Of a stretch of 64,000 nt of DNA, positions 17,915 through 26,552 are shown piece by piece; the stretch's first letter is position 1, and every line of letters starts with the position of its first letter. The notes beneath the pieces are model-generated. The model saw nothing but the letters and a program-made list of their open reading frames with translations. It made no database searches and was not told where the DNA came from. Made by a program: the position numbers and the translations under genes. Origin of the DNA: Novosphingobium sp. ERN07 (GTDB taxonomy: Bacteria > Pseudomonadota > Alphaproteobacteria > Sphingomonadales > Sphingomonadaceae); contig NZ_JABAID010000019.1 in assembly GCF_012641335.1 (NCBI RefSeq), forward strand, positions 1 through 64,000. The letters are read 5' to 3'.

Positions 17915-19564
17915 TCAGGCGAAATTCTGGCGTGCGGCGTGGCGTGCAGCCACCCAGCCGAAGATGAATGCAGGCGATATCGAGGCACCGGCCCCCGGAT
18001 ATGTCCGACCCATGACCGAGGCGGTCGAATTGCCGGTGGCATAAAGGCCGGGGATAACCGAGCCGTCTTCGCGCAGCGCACGGGCATATTCATCAGTCAC
18101 GATGCCACCGAACGTTCCCACATCGCCGGGGTAGATCGCTACCGCATAGAAGGGTGGCTGCTCGATCGGGCCTAGGCCTGGGTTGGGATACGCGTTGGTC
18201 GGGTCTGCGAATACAAGATCATAGGCCTTGGAGCCGCGGCCGAAGTCCTCATCCTTGCCCTTGCGCGACATCACGTTCCAGCGCTCGACCGTAGCCTTGA
18301 GGTTTTCTGCCGGGACCTCGATCTGGCGTGCCAGATCCTCGAGCGAAGCAGCCTTCTTCATGTAGCCGCTGTCGAACCACTCCTGCGGAGTAGCTCCGGC
18401 GTGAAAGCTCCAGGGGTATCGGTCGCGGTGGCGACTTTCGATTATTGCCCAGACCGGCACATCCCCGTGCGCGTAGACCGCCTGACCGTTGGCCATATAG
18501 CTCTGCGCCTCGTTCGTGAAACGCCTGCCTTGTTGGTCAACGAGGATCACGTGCGGCTTCGGCAGGTCGAGCACGTGCATGTACCGGTCGCCAGATGGCG
18601 GCGTAGAGGTCAGTATCCAGACCGCGCCGTCTGTGCAATCGAGCGCGGCACCAAGTCCCTTGGCCAATTCGATCATCTCGCCGGTGTCGCCGGGATTTGC
18701 GTTGGTCCAGTCGGTGGAAGAGGGCTGGGGACCGTATGTCTGGCGAAGCTGCGCGTTGCGAGAAAAGCCACCTGCGTTGATAAGCACCCCGTCGCGCGCC
18801 CGGATCCGCCAGGGTTTTCCGTTCCTGTTCGACACGACACCGACTACCCGGCCGTTCTCTTCGACCAGATCGGCGACGCCAGCCTCGGTGCGGATATCGA
18901 CCTTGTGATCGAGTGCCATCTTGAGCATCCGCCCCTGGATCGCGGTTCCGGCACCAACGAGGTCCTGACCCAGGATCTTGCTCTTGGCCATGCGCAGACC
19001 GACTTTGAGCGCGGCGAGCTTGCCGACGCCCATTCGTTTCATCAGCATAAGCTGGCGACCTTCGATGCCCCGGATAACGACGTTCGTCAGTCCACGTCTG
19101 AGCTTGCCTTGCCATTCCTTGCCGAGGCTGGCGGCCGCAAACGGCTCGACCGCGAGGCTGCGGCTTTCAGGGCAGCCGCCAGGCAAATCGTCATGATAGT
19201 CCGACCAGCCGTCGCAGCGCACGAAGGGCATGCCCTTCTGCTCAAGATAGAGCACCATCTTGGGGCCCTCTTCGAGAAACATGTCCTTGCGTGCCCGACT
19301 GGTTCCGGGGCCAACGTCCCCTACAGCGGCATCGAGGTACGTCCGCGCTTTCTCTGCGTTGTCGTCGATCCCGTCGCGGGCCTGAAGCGGATGGTTCGGT
19401 ATCCAGAACACACCGCCTGACATTGCTGTCGAGCCACCAATCTTGTCCGTCTTTTCAAGGACGAGCGGGTCCTTGCCGGCGTCCTTCATCGCAATCGCGG
19501 CAATCATCGAGCCACCGCCGCTCCCGACAATGACAAAGTCTCGGGTCTCGTCCCACTGGCTCAT
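17915..19564 (-). CDS. KstD-like FAD-dependent dehydrogenase
   Basis: A 549-aa flavoprotein of the 3-ketosteroid delta1-dehydrogenase / fumarate reductase group. The FAD motif is DFVIVGSGGGSMIAAIAM (9-26), with KIGGSTAMSGG at 41-51. The C-terminal half carries PFYAVAIYPGDVGTFGGIVTD and GLYATGNSTASVMGRTYPGAG, which follow the KstD pattern closely, including the tyrosine of PFYA and the glycine of PGDVG near the active site. The known reaction is removal of hydrogens from C1 and C2 of a 3-keto ring. Its ATG overlaps the Rieske stop by 4 bases, so both are probably co-translated. Substrate is unproven. Confidence 0.85.
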   Translation of the reverse strand: MSQWDETRDFVIVGSGGGSMIAAIAMKDAGKDPLVLEKTDKIGGSTAMSGGVFWIPNHPLQARDGIDDNAEKARTYLDAAVGDVGPGTSRARKDMFLEEGPKMVLYLEQKGMPFVRCDGWSDYHDDLPGGCPESRSLAVEPFAAASLGKEWQGKLRRGLTNVVIRGIEGRQLMLMKRMGVGKLAALKVGLRMAKSKILGQDLVGAGTAIQGRMLKMALDHKVDIRTEAGVADLVEENGRVVGVVSNRNGKPWRIRARDGVLINAGGFSRNAQLRQTYGPQPSSTDWTNANPGDTGEMIELAKGLGAALDCTDGAVWILTSTPPSGDRYMHVLDLPKPHVILVDQQGRRFTNEAQSYMANGQAVYAHGDVPVWAIIESRHRDRYPWSFHAGATPQEWFDSGYMKKAASLEDLARQIEVPAENLKATVERWNVMSRKGKDEDFGRGSKAYDLVFADPTNAYPNPGLGPIEQPPFYAVAIYPGDVGTFGGIVTDEYARALREDGSVIPGLYATGNSTASVMGRTYPGAGASISPAFIFGWVAARHAARQNFA

Positions 19565-20931
19565 GCCGGATTGCCTTCGCCCGCGTAACCGTTCTCGACG
19601 AAATCCTCGAGCGCGCGGTGGAAGTTTGAGATCGCGATCTCCTGTCGCGGGTTGGGGCGCGCGCCCTTGAAGCCCTTCGACTTCATTCCCTTCTGCACTT
19701 CCGCAACATTGGCGAAGTCCTGCGTCAGGATCAGTCCCCAGAAGTCGGTGTCAGCATGATCCTGGCTCCATTCGAGCTCGACCTTGGGGGGTGCCTCGCC
19801 TTCGGGATAGCGCTGAAGGGAATAGACGTCGAATATGCACTTGTCGGGATTGCTGCCGACCGGACGCGCACGGTAATTGAGAGAACCGGTCGGTCCCATC
19901 AGCATGATCTGGTTGGGGAACAGATGCCAGTCGATCCCGGCGGCCTGCATCTGCTCGGCCGTGATATCGGGCCATTTGAGACCAAGCGACAGCGCGTGCT
20001 CGTAGATGAATTGGCCGAACTTCATGAGCACCTCCATCGCTGGTGTGCCCGGCTCGACCTCCTGTTCGACACGCCGTGCCGCGTGCACGGTTTGAACAGC
20101 CGATCCGGCATTCAGGGTTGCCGCCATGTCCTCCATGTAGTCGCGGATTCCCGGGCGGATGTCCTCGGTGGGGGCGCCGCCGGTCAAGCGCGGTGAGCGC
20201 GACCCCATCGGCATCGATTCCCAGTAGCCGAAGTGCGCATGACGGCCGTGGGCATAGCTCTGGGTCCAGTCGTCGAAATAGCGCAGCATCTGATTATGCG
20301 TGGTCTGGACATGATAACCCTCGTCAAACGCCTCGAGCGCGACTTTCCAGTTGCAGTCGAGCACGGTGGACTTTCGCCAGTGGTAGCGCAGCCCACCGAG
20401 ATCGAACGGATCTAGAAAGTCCTTGGCGGGAGAAAGATGCTCCTCGAGGCTTACGCAATCAGGGTCCATGTTGACGTAGACCCAGCCGCTCCAACGGCCG
20501 ACGTTCACCGGTGCAAGGTTCAGTGCATCATCGGTCAGTTCATCGGCAGGCCACTCGTGCCGGTCGACCACTTTCGCGCCCGTCCCATCGATTTTCCAGT
20601 TCCAGCCATGATACTTGCAGAACAGGCGATTCGCGTGGCCACAGCCCTCAGTGATCGTGCGGCCACGGTGCGGACACACGTTGTGGAACGCCTTGATCTC
20701 ATCTGCGGCGGTGCGGATTACGATGATCGATTGGTCGACGATGTCATAGGTGTAGTAGTCGCCAATCTTGGGGATTTCCTCCTCGCGGCATGCCATCTGC
20801 CAGACGCGGCTCCAAAGGCCTTCCGCTTCCTTCCGGGCGAACTCGGGCGAAATGTAATTGCGCGCCGGTACGATACCCGCGCTGACCGGGTTGCGCTCGG
20901 GCGCAGGGAGGGCGCTGGTCAGGTCGTTCAT
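19561..20931 (-). CDS. Rieske aromatic-ring-hydroxylating oxygenase, alpha subunit
   Basis: A 456-aa large subunit. Rieske ligands are C86-x-H88 (NVCPHRG) and C105-x2-H108 (FCKYHGW). The mononuclear iron site is D203 with H207 and H212 (FDEGYHVQTTH); the third carboxylate should lie near ADTDFW close to the C-terminus. It is longer than the KshA steroid hydroxylase and fits the RHO alpha family. I placed the start at MNDLTSALP, 12 bases after AAGAGG; an ATG at 20943 is possible. No ferredoxin, reductase or conventional beta subunit adjoins it. It heads an operon with the KstD-like and SnoaL-like genes, preceded by a dyad. Confidence 0.9.
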   Translation of the reverse strand: MNDLTSALPAPERNPVSAGIVPARNYISPEFARKEAEGLWSRVWQMACREEEIPKIGDYYTYDIVDQSIIVIRTAADEIKAFHNVCPHRGRTITEGCGHANRLFCKYHGWNWKIDGTGAKVVDRHEWPADELTDDALNLAPVNVGRWSGWVYVNMDPDCVSLEEHLSPAKDFLDPFDLGGLRYHWRKSTVLDCNWKVALEAFDEGYHVQTTHNQMLRYFDDWTQSYAHGRHAHFGYWESMPMGSRSPRLTGGAPTEDIRPGIRDYMEDMAATLNAGSAVQTVHAARRVEQEVEPGTPAMEVLMKFGQFIYEHALSLGLKWPDITAEQMQAAGIDWHLFPNQIMLMGPTGSLNYRARPVGSNPDKCIFDVYSLQRYPEGEAPPKVELEWSQDHADTDFWGLILTQDFANVAEVQKGMKSKGFKGARPNPRQEIAISNFHRALEDFVENGYAGEGNPA

Positions 20932-21006
20932 TGTCTTCGTCATCCTCTTATGCGGCCGCCAGACGCCATATGTGGCCACGTCCGACTCTCGCCCCTTTGT
21001 CGTTTA

Positions 21007-21027
21007 TCATCTAACTAGGTAAAACGA
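21007..21027. promoter_or_regulatory. 21-bp AT-rich dyad, site 4
   Basis: TCATCTAA-CTAGG-TAAAACGA, 14 of 16 arm positions with a perfect left arm. The spacer CTAGG and its flanks match the site at 62233-62253 read on the other strand. It lies about 76 bases upstream of the Rieske start. Confidence 0.65.
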
Positions 21028-21059
21028 CATTTGGCAAGAATTTGCAAGTCGATCGCCTG

Positions 21060-21458
21060 TCATCTGCCACTTTGCAGTTGAGCCACGCGGTGCTTGATCC
21101 GCCATCCGGCGGCGCTCTTCACCAATGTGTCGCGGTAGGTGACGCTGCCGACCCGCCCCTTGCGGCCGACTCCGATGCCCTTGGAGAGGACCTCGGCCCT
21201 GTCCAGCTCGAGCGTCCTGATCACGATGTTCGTGGCGTGGTGTGCTACCGGGTGGGGCCAGCCGGGCGTCGCCCAGTCGGCAGCAAGTCGTGCGAGACCC
21301 TCGGTGATTTCGCCGTGCTCGAATGCGCTGGTATCGAACACAATGTCGTCGGTAAACAATTCACCAAGGCGGTGCCATTCACCTTCGTCGATCAGGTGGC
21401 CGTAGAGTGCGATCAGCTCATGGATCGCAAATCGGTCTTCCATCTCGTCAATGGTCAA
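21060..21458 (-). CDS. SnoaL-like / NTF2-fold protein
   Basis: A 132-aa protein, MTIDEMEDRFAIHELIALYGHLIDEGEWHRLGELFTDDIVFD, the usual N-terminal helices of the SnoaL_4 group, then GWPHPVAHHATNIVI and GWRIKHRVAQLQ strands. Relatives act as isomerases, epoxide hydrolases or cyclases, but catalytic residues cannot be assigned safely. Its ATG overlaps the stop of the upstream flavoprotein by 4 bases, so the two are coupled and probably act on the same intermediate. Confidence 0.82.
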   Translation of the reverse strand: MTIDEMEDRFAIHELIALYGHLIDEGEWHRLGELFTDDIVFDTSAFEHGEITEGLARLAADWATPGWPHPVAHHATNIVIRTLELDRAEVLSKGIGVGRKGRVGSVTYRDTLVKSAAGWRIKHRVAQLQSGR

Positions 21459-23398
21459 TGGATTTCTCGCGCTGCGGCATGGCCTTCCCAGATGGCCCTG
21501 AGCAGATCGCGTGGCTCACGTGCGTCGCCGACGATCCGGATGTTTGGATTTCCAGGTGCCAGGGCTTCGTGGATTTCGCGCAATGGCTTGTTGGGGGTGA
21601 TAAGCACGACAGTATCCGCAGGTACGGCTGTGACCTGTTGCATTGCCGCAAGATAAGGCCGGACCATCACGTCGTTCTCACGGATTTCAACGAGGTGGTG
21701 GCGTACGAGCAACGTGAACCGACCGAGCGCCTGAAAGCGCTCCCATGCAGCCAGGCTGCGCTCGTTCTTCCAGGCCAGCGCCGCTTGAGCGGTGACATAG
21801 GTGACAGATAGCCCCTGCGCGAGCAGATGCTCGGTTGCAGCCAACCCTTCATAGTCCCCAACGGTATCAAGCACGAGCGCAGTACGCCCGCGTGGCTTCT
21901 TCTCTCGCAAAAGTTCTGCCGTCGAGACAACGTGCGGCATGTCTGCACCAGGCACGAGCTGGCTTGGCAATGTGTGTTGCTGTGCGTCCATCCGCGGAAC
22001 CGAACCGGTTGCCACGATCACATGGTCTGCCATTTCGGCGATGACTTCGTCTTCTTCCATGAAGGTGTTCAGGCGAACTTCAACTCCGAGCCTGTAGACC
22101 TCGGCCTCAAGCCACAAAGCAATATCGCCAAAGCCGGCACTGTGGGGTGCTAGGCGTGCGATGTCGAGCTGCCCCCCGAGCCTTGGGCTTGCCTCGCATA
22201 GCGTCACCTTGTGGCCTCTCATCGCGGCGACACGCGCTGCCTCCATGCCGGCCGGACCGCCGCCAACCACCAGCACCTTGAGAGGTGTTTCGGTCAGAGA
22301 GATCAGTGACTCGTCGTAGCGCGATTCGATTCCGGCCGCTGCGTTTACTGCGCACCCCCAGCGACCTCCGCGAAAATGCTGGTTGCACCCGATACATGGT
22401 CGCACTTCCAGCGCCCGACCCTCGCGCGTCTTGTTGACCAGATCGGGGTCTGCAATCTGGGCTCGCACCATTGAGACGAGATCTGCGGTGCCGTCGCGCA
22501 GCAACTGTTCGGCATCGTCCAATGTGCGGTATCGCCCGGCAAGAAGGCGGGGCACAGTCGCCGCAGCGACAATCGTGCCAGAGGATGGAAGCTCGTAGCC
22601 TGTCGGGTTTTGCATCGCACCGACCATCGTATCCATGCGGTAATAGTCGCCACGTGAAATATTGACGTAATCAATGAGGTTCTCGGCTTGGAGTCGCTCG
22701 AGGACTTTTATATTAATGCCCTCGTCGACGCCGCCGGGCATGTCGCTAGCTGCCAGACGCACGCCCACCGCCATCGTTCCGCCCACTGCCGATCGCACCT
22801 GTCGCACTAACTCGAGCAGAAACCGCATTCGGTTCTCGAAACTGCCTCCCCACCCATCTGCACGGTCGTTGTATATCTCCGACAGAAACTGCTGGGGCAA
22901 GTAGCCGTGTGCGGCGTGGATCTCGATGCCGTGTAATCCGCCATCGCGTGCATGCCTTGCGCACTGGACGTATGCACCGATCACTTCCTCGATCATGGCC
23001 TCATTCATCCGCTGGCCGACTAGTCCCGTCATGCCAGGCACGTCTGAAACCGCCCATGGCGGGCCGCCGTCCTGCGCGGGATATAGATTGCCCCCGTGCC
23101 ACAACTGAGCAAAGACTTTCATCGGCGAGGGCTCCACTGCGGTCATCAGCCTGCGGTAATCATCGACGATGCCGTCGTAGAACAAACCATACGGGTAGAG
23201 CATGCTGGAAGGGTGGACGCTTGCCGCGCCCAGAATGGTCAGCCCGCAGCCACCGCTGCCGCGCCTGGCGTGATAAGCAATGTAGTCGTCAGTCATCCGG
23301 GGAGACATTTCGAGCCCGCCGTGGGCGGTGCGCGTGACACGGTTTTGAACCGTTATGGGGCCGATCTTAAGTGGCTGGAAAATCTTCTCGAGCGCCAT
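21455..23398 (-). CDS. FMN/Fe-S/FAD oxidoreductase, 2,4-dienoyl-CoA reductase (FadH) type
   Basis: A 647-aa NADH:flavin oxidoreductase. Residues 1-330 are the FMN TIM barrel (AQLWHGG at 98-104, IEIHAAHGYLPQQFLS at 158-173), followed by an iron-sulfur segment and, from about 370, a FAD/NAD(P)-binding half starting LKVLVVGGGPAGMEAARVA. The cluster ligands are C335, C338 and C349, but the cysteine expected between them is absent and H341 occupies the position of the third TMADH cysteine. The reaction would be reduction of a conjugated double bond in a CoA ester or ring. It is divergent from the E1 genes across a dyad. Confidence 0.88.
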   Translation of the reverse strand: MALEKIFQPLKIGPITVQNRVTRTAHGGLEMSPRMTDDYIAYHARRGSGGCGLTILGAASVHPSSMLYPYGLFYDGIVDDYRRLMTAVEPSPMKVFAQLWHGGNLYPAQDGGPPWAVSDVPGMTGLVGQRMNEAMIEEVIGAYVQCARHARDGGLHGIEIHAAHGYLPQQFLSEIYNDRADGWGGSFENRMRFLLELVRQVRSAVGGTMAVGVRLAASDMPGGVDEGINIKVLERLQAENLIDYVNISRGDYYRMDTMVGAMQNPTGYELPSSGTIVAAATVPRLLAGRYRTLDDAEQLLRDGTADLVSMVRAQIADPDLVNKTREGRALEVRPCIGCNQHFRGGRWGCAVNAAAGIESRYDESLISLTETPLKVLVVGGGPAGMEAARVAAMRGHKVTLCEASPRLGGQLDIARLAPHSAGFGDIALWLEAEVYRLGVEVRLNTFMEEDEVIAEMADHVIVATGSVPRMDAQQHTLPSQLVPGADMPHVVSTAELLREKKPRGRTALVLDTVGDYEGLAATEHLLAQGLSVTYVTAQAALAWKNERSLAAWERFQALGRFTLLVRHHLVEIRENDVMVRPYLAAMQQVTAVPADTVVLITPNKPLREIHEALAPGNPNIRIVGDAREPRDLLRAIWEGHAAAREIH

Positions 23399-23447
23399 TC
23401 CCGGTTCTCCCCATTGCCCTTGGATGGGCTTGACCCCTCTCTATTTA

Positions 23448-23468
23448 TCATATAGCGAATTTATCTGT
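23448..23468. promoter_or_regulatory. 21-bp AT-rich dyad, site 5
   Basis: TCATATAG-CGAAT-TTATCTGT, 14 of 16 arm positions. It sits in the 97-base divergent gap, 50 bases from the flavoprotein start and 28 bases before the E1 alpha start, so it could control both directions. Confidence 0.65.
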
Positions 23469-23495
23469 ATTTGCAAACGGCGAGGGAGAGAGCCG

Positions 23496-24479
23496 ATGTC
23501 ATCGAACGCCATCGACAACGCGACATTGCTGTCGATCTACAAGCGCGCAGCGCTAATCAAGGCGAACGACGAGCGCGCGCGCAAGGTGATCCTGTCGGGC
23601 CAGATTGCAATGGTCTACTACTCCTATCGCGGGCAGGAGATCATTCCGTCGGTGATGGGCGAGATCTTGCGTGACGATGACACTCTCTGCACGATCTATC
23701 GCGGCATTCATGACATGATCGGCAAAGGCTTTCCGCTGCGCGAACTCTGGGCGGAACTGGCCGGGCGCAGGACGGGATCGTGCAAGGGCAAGGGTGGCCC
23801 CATGCACCTGACCTATCCGCCGCGCGGAATCATGGTCACGACCGGCATCGTCGGATCATCCGCGCCGATCGCCAACGGCCTGGCCTGGGCGGCAAGGCTC
23901 GACCAGTCAGACCGTGTCTCGATCTGCACTTTTGGTGACGGCGCATCGAACATTGGCGCGATCCATGAAGCCATGAACCTCGCCTCGGTGTGGAAGCTGC
24001 CGACCATCTTCGTCTGCCAGAACAACCTTTTCGCCGAGCACACGACGTTCGAGAAGATGACCGCGGGCGGCAACATTGCCAGCCGGGCTGCCGGCTATGC
24101 GATGCCGGGCGTGCGGGTGAACGGCAACGATCCTGCGGAAATGTACCTGGCTTTCAGCGAGGCGGTGGCGCGCGCGCGCGCGGGCGAGGGGCCGACATTG
24201 CTCGAATGCATGACTTTCCGCTTCTTCGGGCACACCTTCGGGGATGACGATTCCTATATGCCAAAGGAACAGAAGTCGGCCGCGATGGCTGCGGATCCGG
24301 TTCCGGCACTGCGCGCACGCTTGATTGCCGATCGGATCGCCACCGAGGATGAGCTCGCCTCGTTTGAGGCCGAAATCGAGGCGCAGATCGACGATGCGGT
24401 CGCGTTCGCGCTCGAATCACCATGGCCCGAGCCGGACGACCTGCGCTTCGACGTGTTCGAGAAGGAGATCGCGGCATGA
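23496..24479 (+). CDS. 2-oxoacid dehydrogenase-type E1 component, alpha subunit
   Basis: A 327-aa thiamine-diphosphate enzyme subunit of the acetoin / pyruvate dehydrogenase E1 alpha type. The TPP motif runs from GDG (147-149) to NN (176-177): FGDGASNIGAIHEAMN ... VCQNN. KGKGGPMHL is the conserved substrate-side loop. GAGGGAGAG precedes the chosen ATG. Its stop overlaps the E1 beta start by 4 bases. With E1 beta it should decarboxylate a 2-oxoacid or cleave a beta-diketone-like compound and pass an acyl group to a lipoyl domain. Confidence 0.9.
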   Translation: MSSNAIDNATLLSIYKRAALIKANDERARKVILSGQIAMVYYSYRGQEIIPSVMGEILRDDDTLCTIYRGIHDMIGKGFPLRELWAELAGRRTGSCKGKGGPMHLTYPPRGIMVTTGIVGSSAPIANGLAWAARLDQSDRVSICTFGDGASNIGAIHEAMNLASVWKLPTIFVCQNNLFAEHTTFEKMTAGGNIASRAAGYAMPGVRVNGNDPAEMYLAFSEAVARARAGEGPTLLECMTFRFFGHTFGDDDSYMPKEQKSAAMAADPVPALRARLIADRIATEDELASFEAEIEAQIDDAVAFALESPWPEPDDLRFDVFEKEIAA

Positions 24480-25495
24480 GCGCGCCTGCAACCGTCCCAG
24501 TGGCCAAGAAGCCTACCGTCACGATCCTGGCCGCTCTCGCAAAGGCCTATCAGGACATCTTTGCCGAGGACCCAAAGGCAATCACTCTGGGTGAGGACCT
24601 TGCTGATCCAGAGGGCGGCGGCATCACCAAGATGACCAAAGGACTGTCGACGAAGTTCGGCGACGAGCGCGTCCGGTCAACGCCGATTTCAGAGCAGGCA
24701 ATCATGGGAGCGGCCATCGGGGCGAGCCTTGCCGGGTACCGGCCGATTGCCGAGATCATGCTGATGAACTTCACCACCGTGGCGATGGACATGATCGTCA
24801 ACCACGCGGCAAAGTTGCGTTTCATGTCTGGCGGGCAGACCAGTGTGCCGATCGTGATCCGTACGATGACCGGGCTTGGCTTTGGCTCGGGTGGACAGCA
24901 CTGCGATTATCTCGAGGCATGGTTCGCGCACACGCCCGGAATCAAGGTCTGCGCCGCATCGACTCCGGAGGATGCGTATGGCCTTTTGCGCGCCGCATAC
25001 GAAGATCCTGACCCGGTCATCCTGATCGAGAATCTGCCGACATATTTCGCACCGATGAGCTTCGAATTGCCCGATGCCGGCCACCGTGTACCGCTTGGCA
25101 AAGCTGCAATCCAGCGCGAAGGTACGGACGTGACCGTGGTTACCTATGCCCGCATGGCCGTAAACGCCCGTGCCGCTGCCGATGTATTGGCGGGCGAGGG
25201 AATCTCGGTCGAAGTGGTGGATCTTCGCACGATCGCTCCGTGGGATCGCGAAACAGTTCTCGCCTCGGCGCGAAAGACCGGCCGTGTGCTGGTGGCGCAC
25301 GAAGCGGTCAAGCAACACGGCGTCGGAGCTGAAATTGCGGCCGTGATTAACGAGGAACTGTTTGGCCAGCTCAAGAAACCGGTGAAGCGGGTTGGCGGTG
25401 CCTTTAGTGCGGTTCCGTATTCAAAGCCGCTCGAGAATGCCTATGCACCGGACGCAGACGTGCTGGCATCCGCAATTCGCGATCTTCTACGCTGA
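24476..25495 (+). CDS. 2-oxoacid dehydrogenase-type E1 component, beta subunit
   Basis: A 339-aa transketolase-like pyrimidine-binding subunit. It has LGEDLADPEGG (near 38-48), STPISEQAIMGAAIGAS and FGSGGQHCDYLEAWFAHTPG, followed by a transketolase C-terminal domain (VTVVTYARMAV, VVDLRTIAPWD, VLVAHEA). The start follows from the ATGA overlap with E1 alpha. It pairs with the gene before it as a heterotetrameric E1. The downstream lipoyl gene begins 18 bases later. Confidence 0.9.
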   Translation: MSAPATVPVAKKPTVTILAALAKAYQDIFAEDPKAITLGEDLADPEGGGITKMTKGLSTKFGDERVRSTPISEQAIMGAAIGASLAGYRPIAEIMLMNFTTVAMDMIVNHAAKLRFMSGGQTSVPIVIRTMTGLGFGSGGQHCDYLEAWFAHTPGIKVCAASTPEDAYGLLRAAYEDPDPVILIENLPTYFAPMSFELPDAGHRVPLGKAAIQREGTDVTVVTYARMAVNARAAADVLAGEGISVEVVDLRTIAPWDRETVLASARKTGRVLVAHEAVKQHGVGAEIAAVINEELFGQLKKPVKRVGGAFSAVPYSKPLENAYAPDADVLASAIRDLLR

Positions 25496-25513
25496 CACTA
25501 TCGGAAGGAAGCT

Positions 25514-25744
25514 ATGTCTACCGAAATTCTTTTGCCCAAGATCGGCTTTTCGATGAATGAGGGTGTTCTGGCCGAATGGATGGTCGCCGATGGAGATCAG
25601 GTCACCGAAGGCCAGCCGATTTATGCGCTGGAGAGTGACAAATCGACCAACGAGGTCGAATCTCCAGCAAGCGGCACGATCCGTATCGTTGCGCAGGTTG
25701 GCGAGACATATGAAGTCGGCGCGATCCTGGGGACAATCGAATAA
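25514..25744 (+). CDS. Free-standing lipoyl (biotinyl/lipoyl-attachment) domain protein
   Basis: A 76-aa protein consisting of a single lipoyl domain. K43 in ALESDKSTNEVES is the lipoylation lysine, and LPKIGFSMNEGVLAEWMV and SPASGTIRI are the framing strands. It ends immediately after the domain fold, so there is no peripheral-subunit-binding domain and no acyltransferase core as in a normal E2. GGAAGG precedes the ATG. As third gene of the E1 operon it should be the reductive acylation substrate of the E1; the acyl acceptor and lipoamide dehydrogenase are not in the window. Confidence 0.9.
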   Translation: MSTEILLPKIGFSMNEGVLAEWMVADGDQVTEGQPIYALESDKSTNEVESPASGTIRIVAQVGETYEVGAILGTIE

Positions 25745-25769
25745 CCTCTCGCCCGACGGAAGTCTGGGC

Positions 25770-26537
25770 TCAACTCCAGATGTCGTCGCCGCGCCGGATC
25801 ACGTCCTTGCCGCCATCCGCGAACAGAACCTGACCGACGAGGTAACGACACTGCGGGCTGGCAAGGAATGCCAGCAGCGGTGCAATATCCTCAGGACTCG
25901 CGTAGTCTGCAGTCCCAATCGGCGTAGCCTCGGCCAGCAGCGCCCGACCTTCTGCAGAGGACAGCAACCGTGCAGTCATCGCGGTGCGCACCGTGCCTGG
26001 TGCGACGCCGTTGAGCAACACGCCCGCACCGGCCCACTCGTGGTGGGCCGATGTGCGGCGTACCCACCGGCTAAGTGCACGCTTGGTTGACGCGTAGACG
26101 AGACCGGGCTCCATGGAGGCCAGCTCTTGAGCCTGCGTTTCATCGCCCGCCAGGCAGGCCGCAACCAGCGGCGGACTGATCGGCAGGATCGTGGCCGATG
26201 ATGTGACAACGACCGCACGCGGTGCGTTCGAGGAGGCAAGGATGGGTCTGAGGACATCGAGCAAGGCTACCGTGCCGAAATAGTTGACTGCTACCATCGC
26301 GCTGGTGTCTGCGCTGGCGACCCCGGCACACGCAACGACTGCGTCCAGGCTCCCTCCGCTTGCAACCAGTATACGATCTACCAGACCATCGCGTTCGGCA
26401 GGATCTGCAAGGTTGGCAGTGACTTCGGCTTCGCGCAGATCAAGCCCCACGACGTGCAGACCGTCCGCGCGAAGCTGCGCCGCTGCCGCTCCGCCGATCC
26501 CACCGGCCGATCCGGTCACAAGAATTGTTCGCTTCAC
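25770..26537 (-). CDS. SDR-family oxidoreductase
   Basis: A 255-aa SDR of the 3-alpha-hydroxysteroid-dehydrogenase-like type. TGSAGGIG is at 8-15, VACAG at 68-72 replaces NNAG, and catalytic S113 or S114, Y148 and K152 are present (VYASTKRAL). It has the insertion between strand beta5 and the active-site helix and the VLFADGGKD end that are usual for this group. It is 15 bases downstream of the APH-type gene and converges on the lipoyl gene. It probably oxidises or reduces a hydroxyl on a cyclic substrate. Confidence 0.85.
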   Translation of the reverse strand: MKRTILVTGSAGGIGGAAAAQLRADGLHVVGLDLREAEVTANLADPAERDGLVDRILVASGGSLDAVVACAGVASADTSAMVAVNYFGTVALLDVLRPILASSNAPRAVVVTSSATILPISPPLVAACLAGDETQAQELASMEPGLVYASTKRALSRWVRRTSAHHEWAGAGVLLNGVAPGTVRTAMTARLLSSAEGRALLAEATPIGTADYASPEDIAPLLAFLASPQCRYLVGQVLFADGGKDVIRRGDDIWS

Positions 26538-26552
26538 CTGTCGTTCCTTGCC

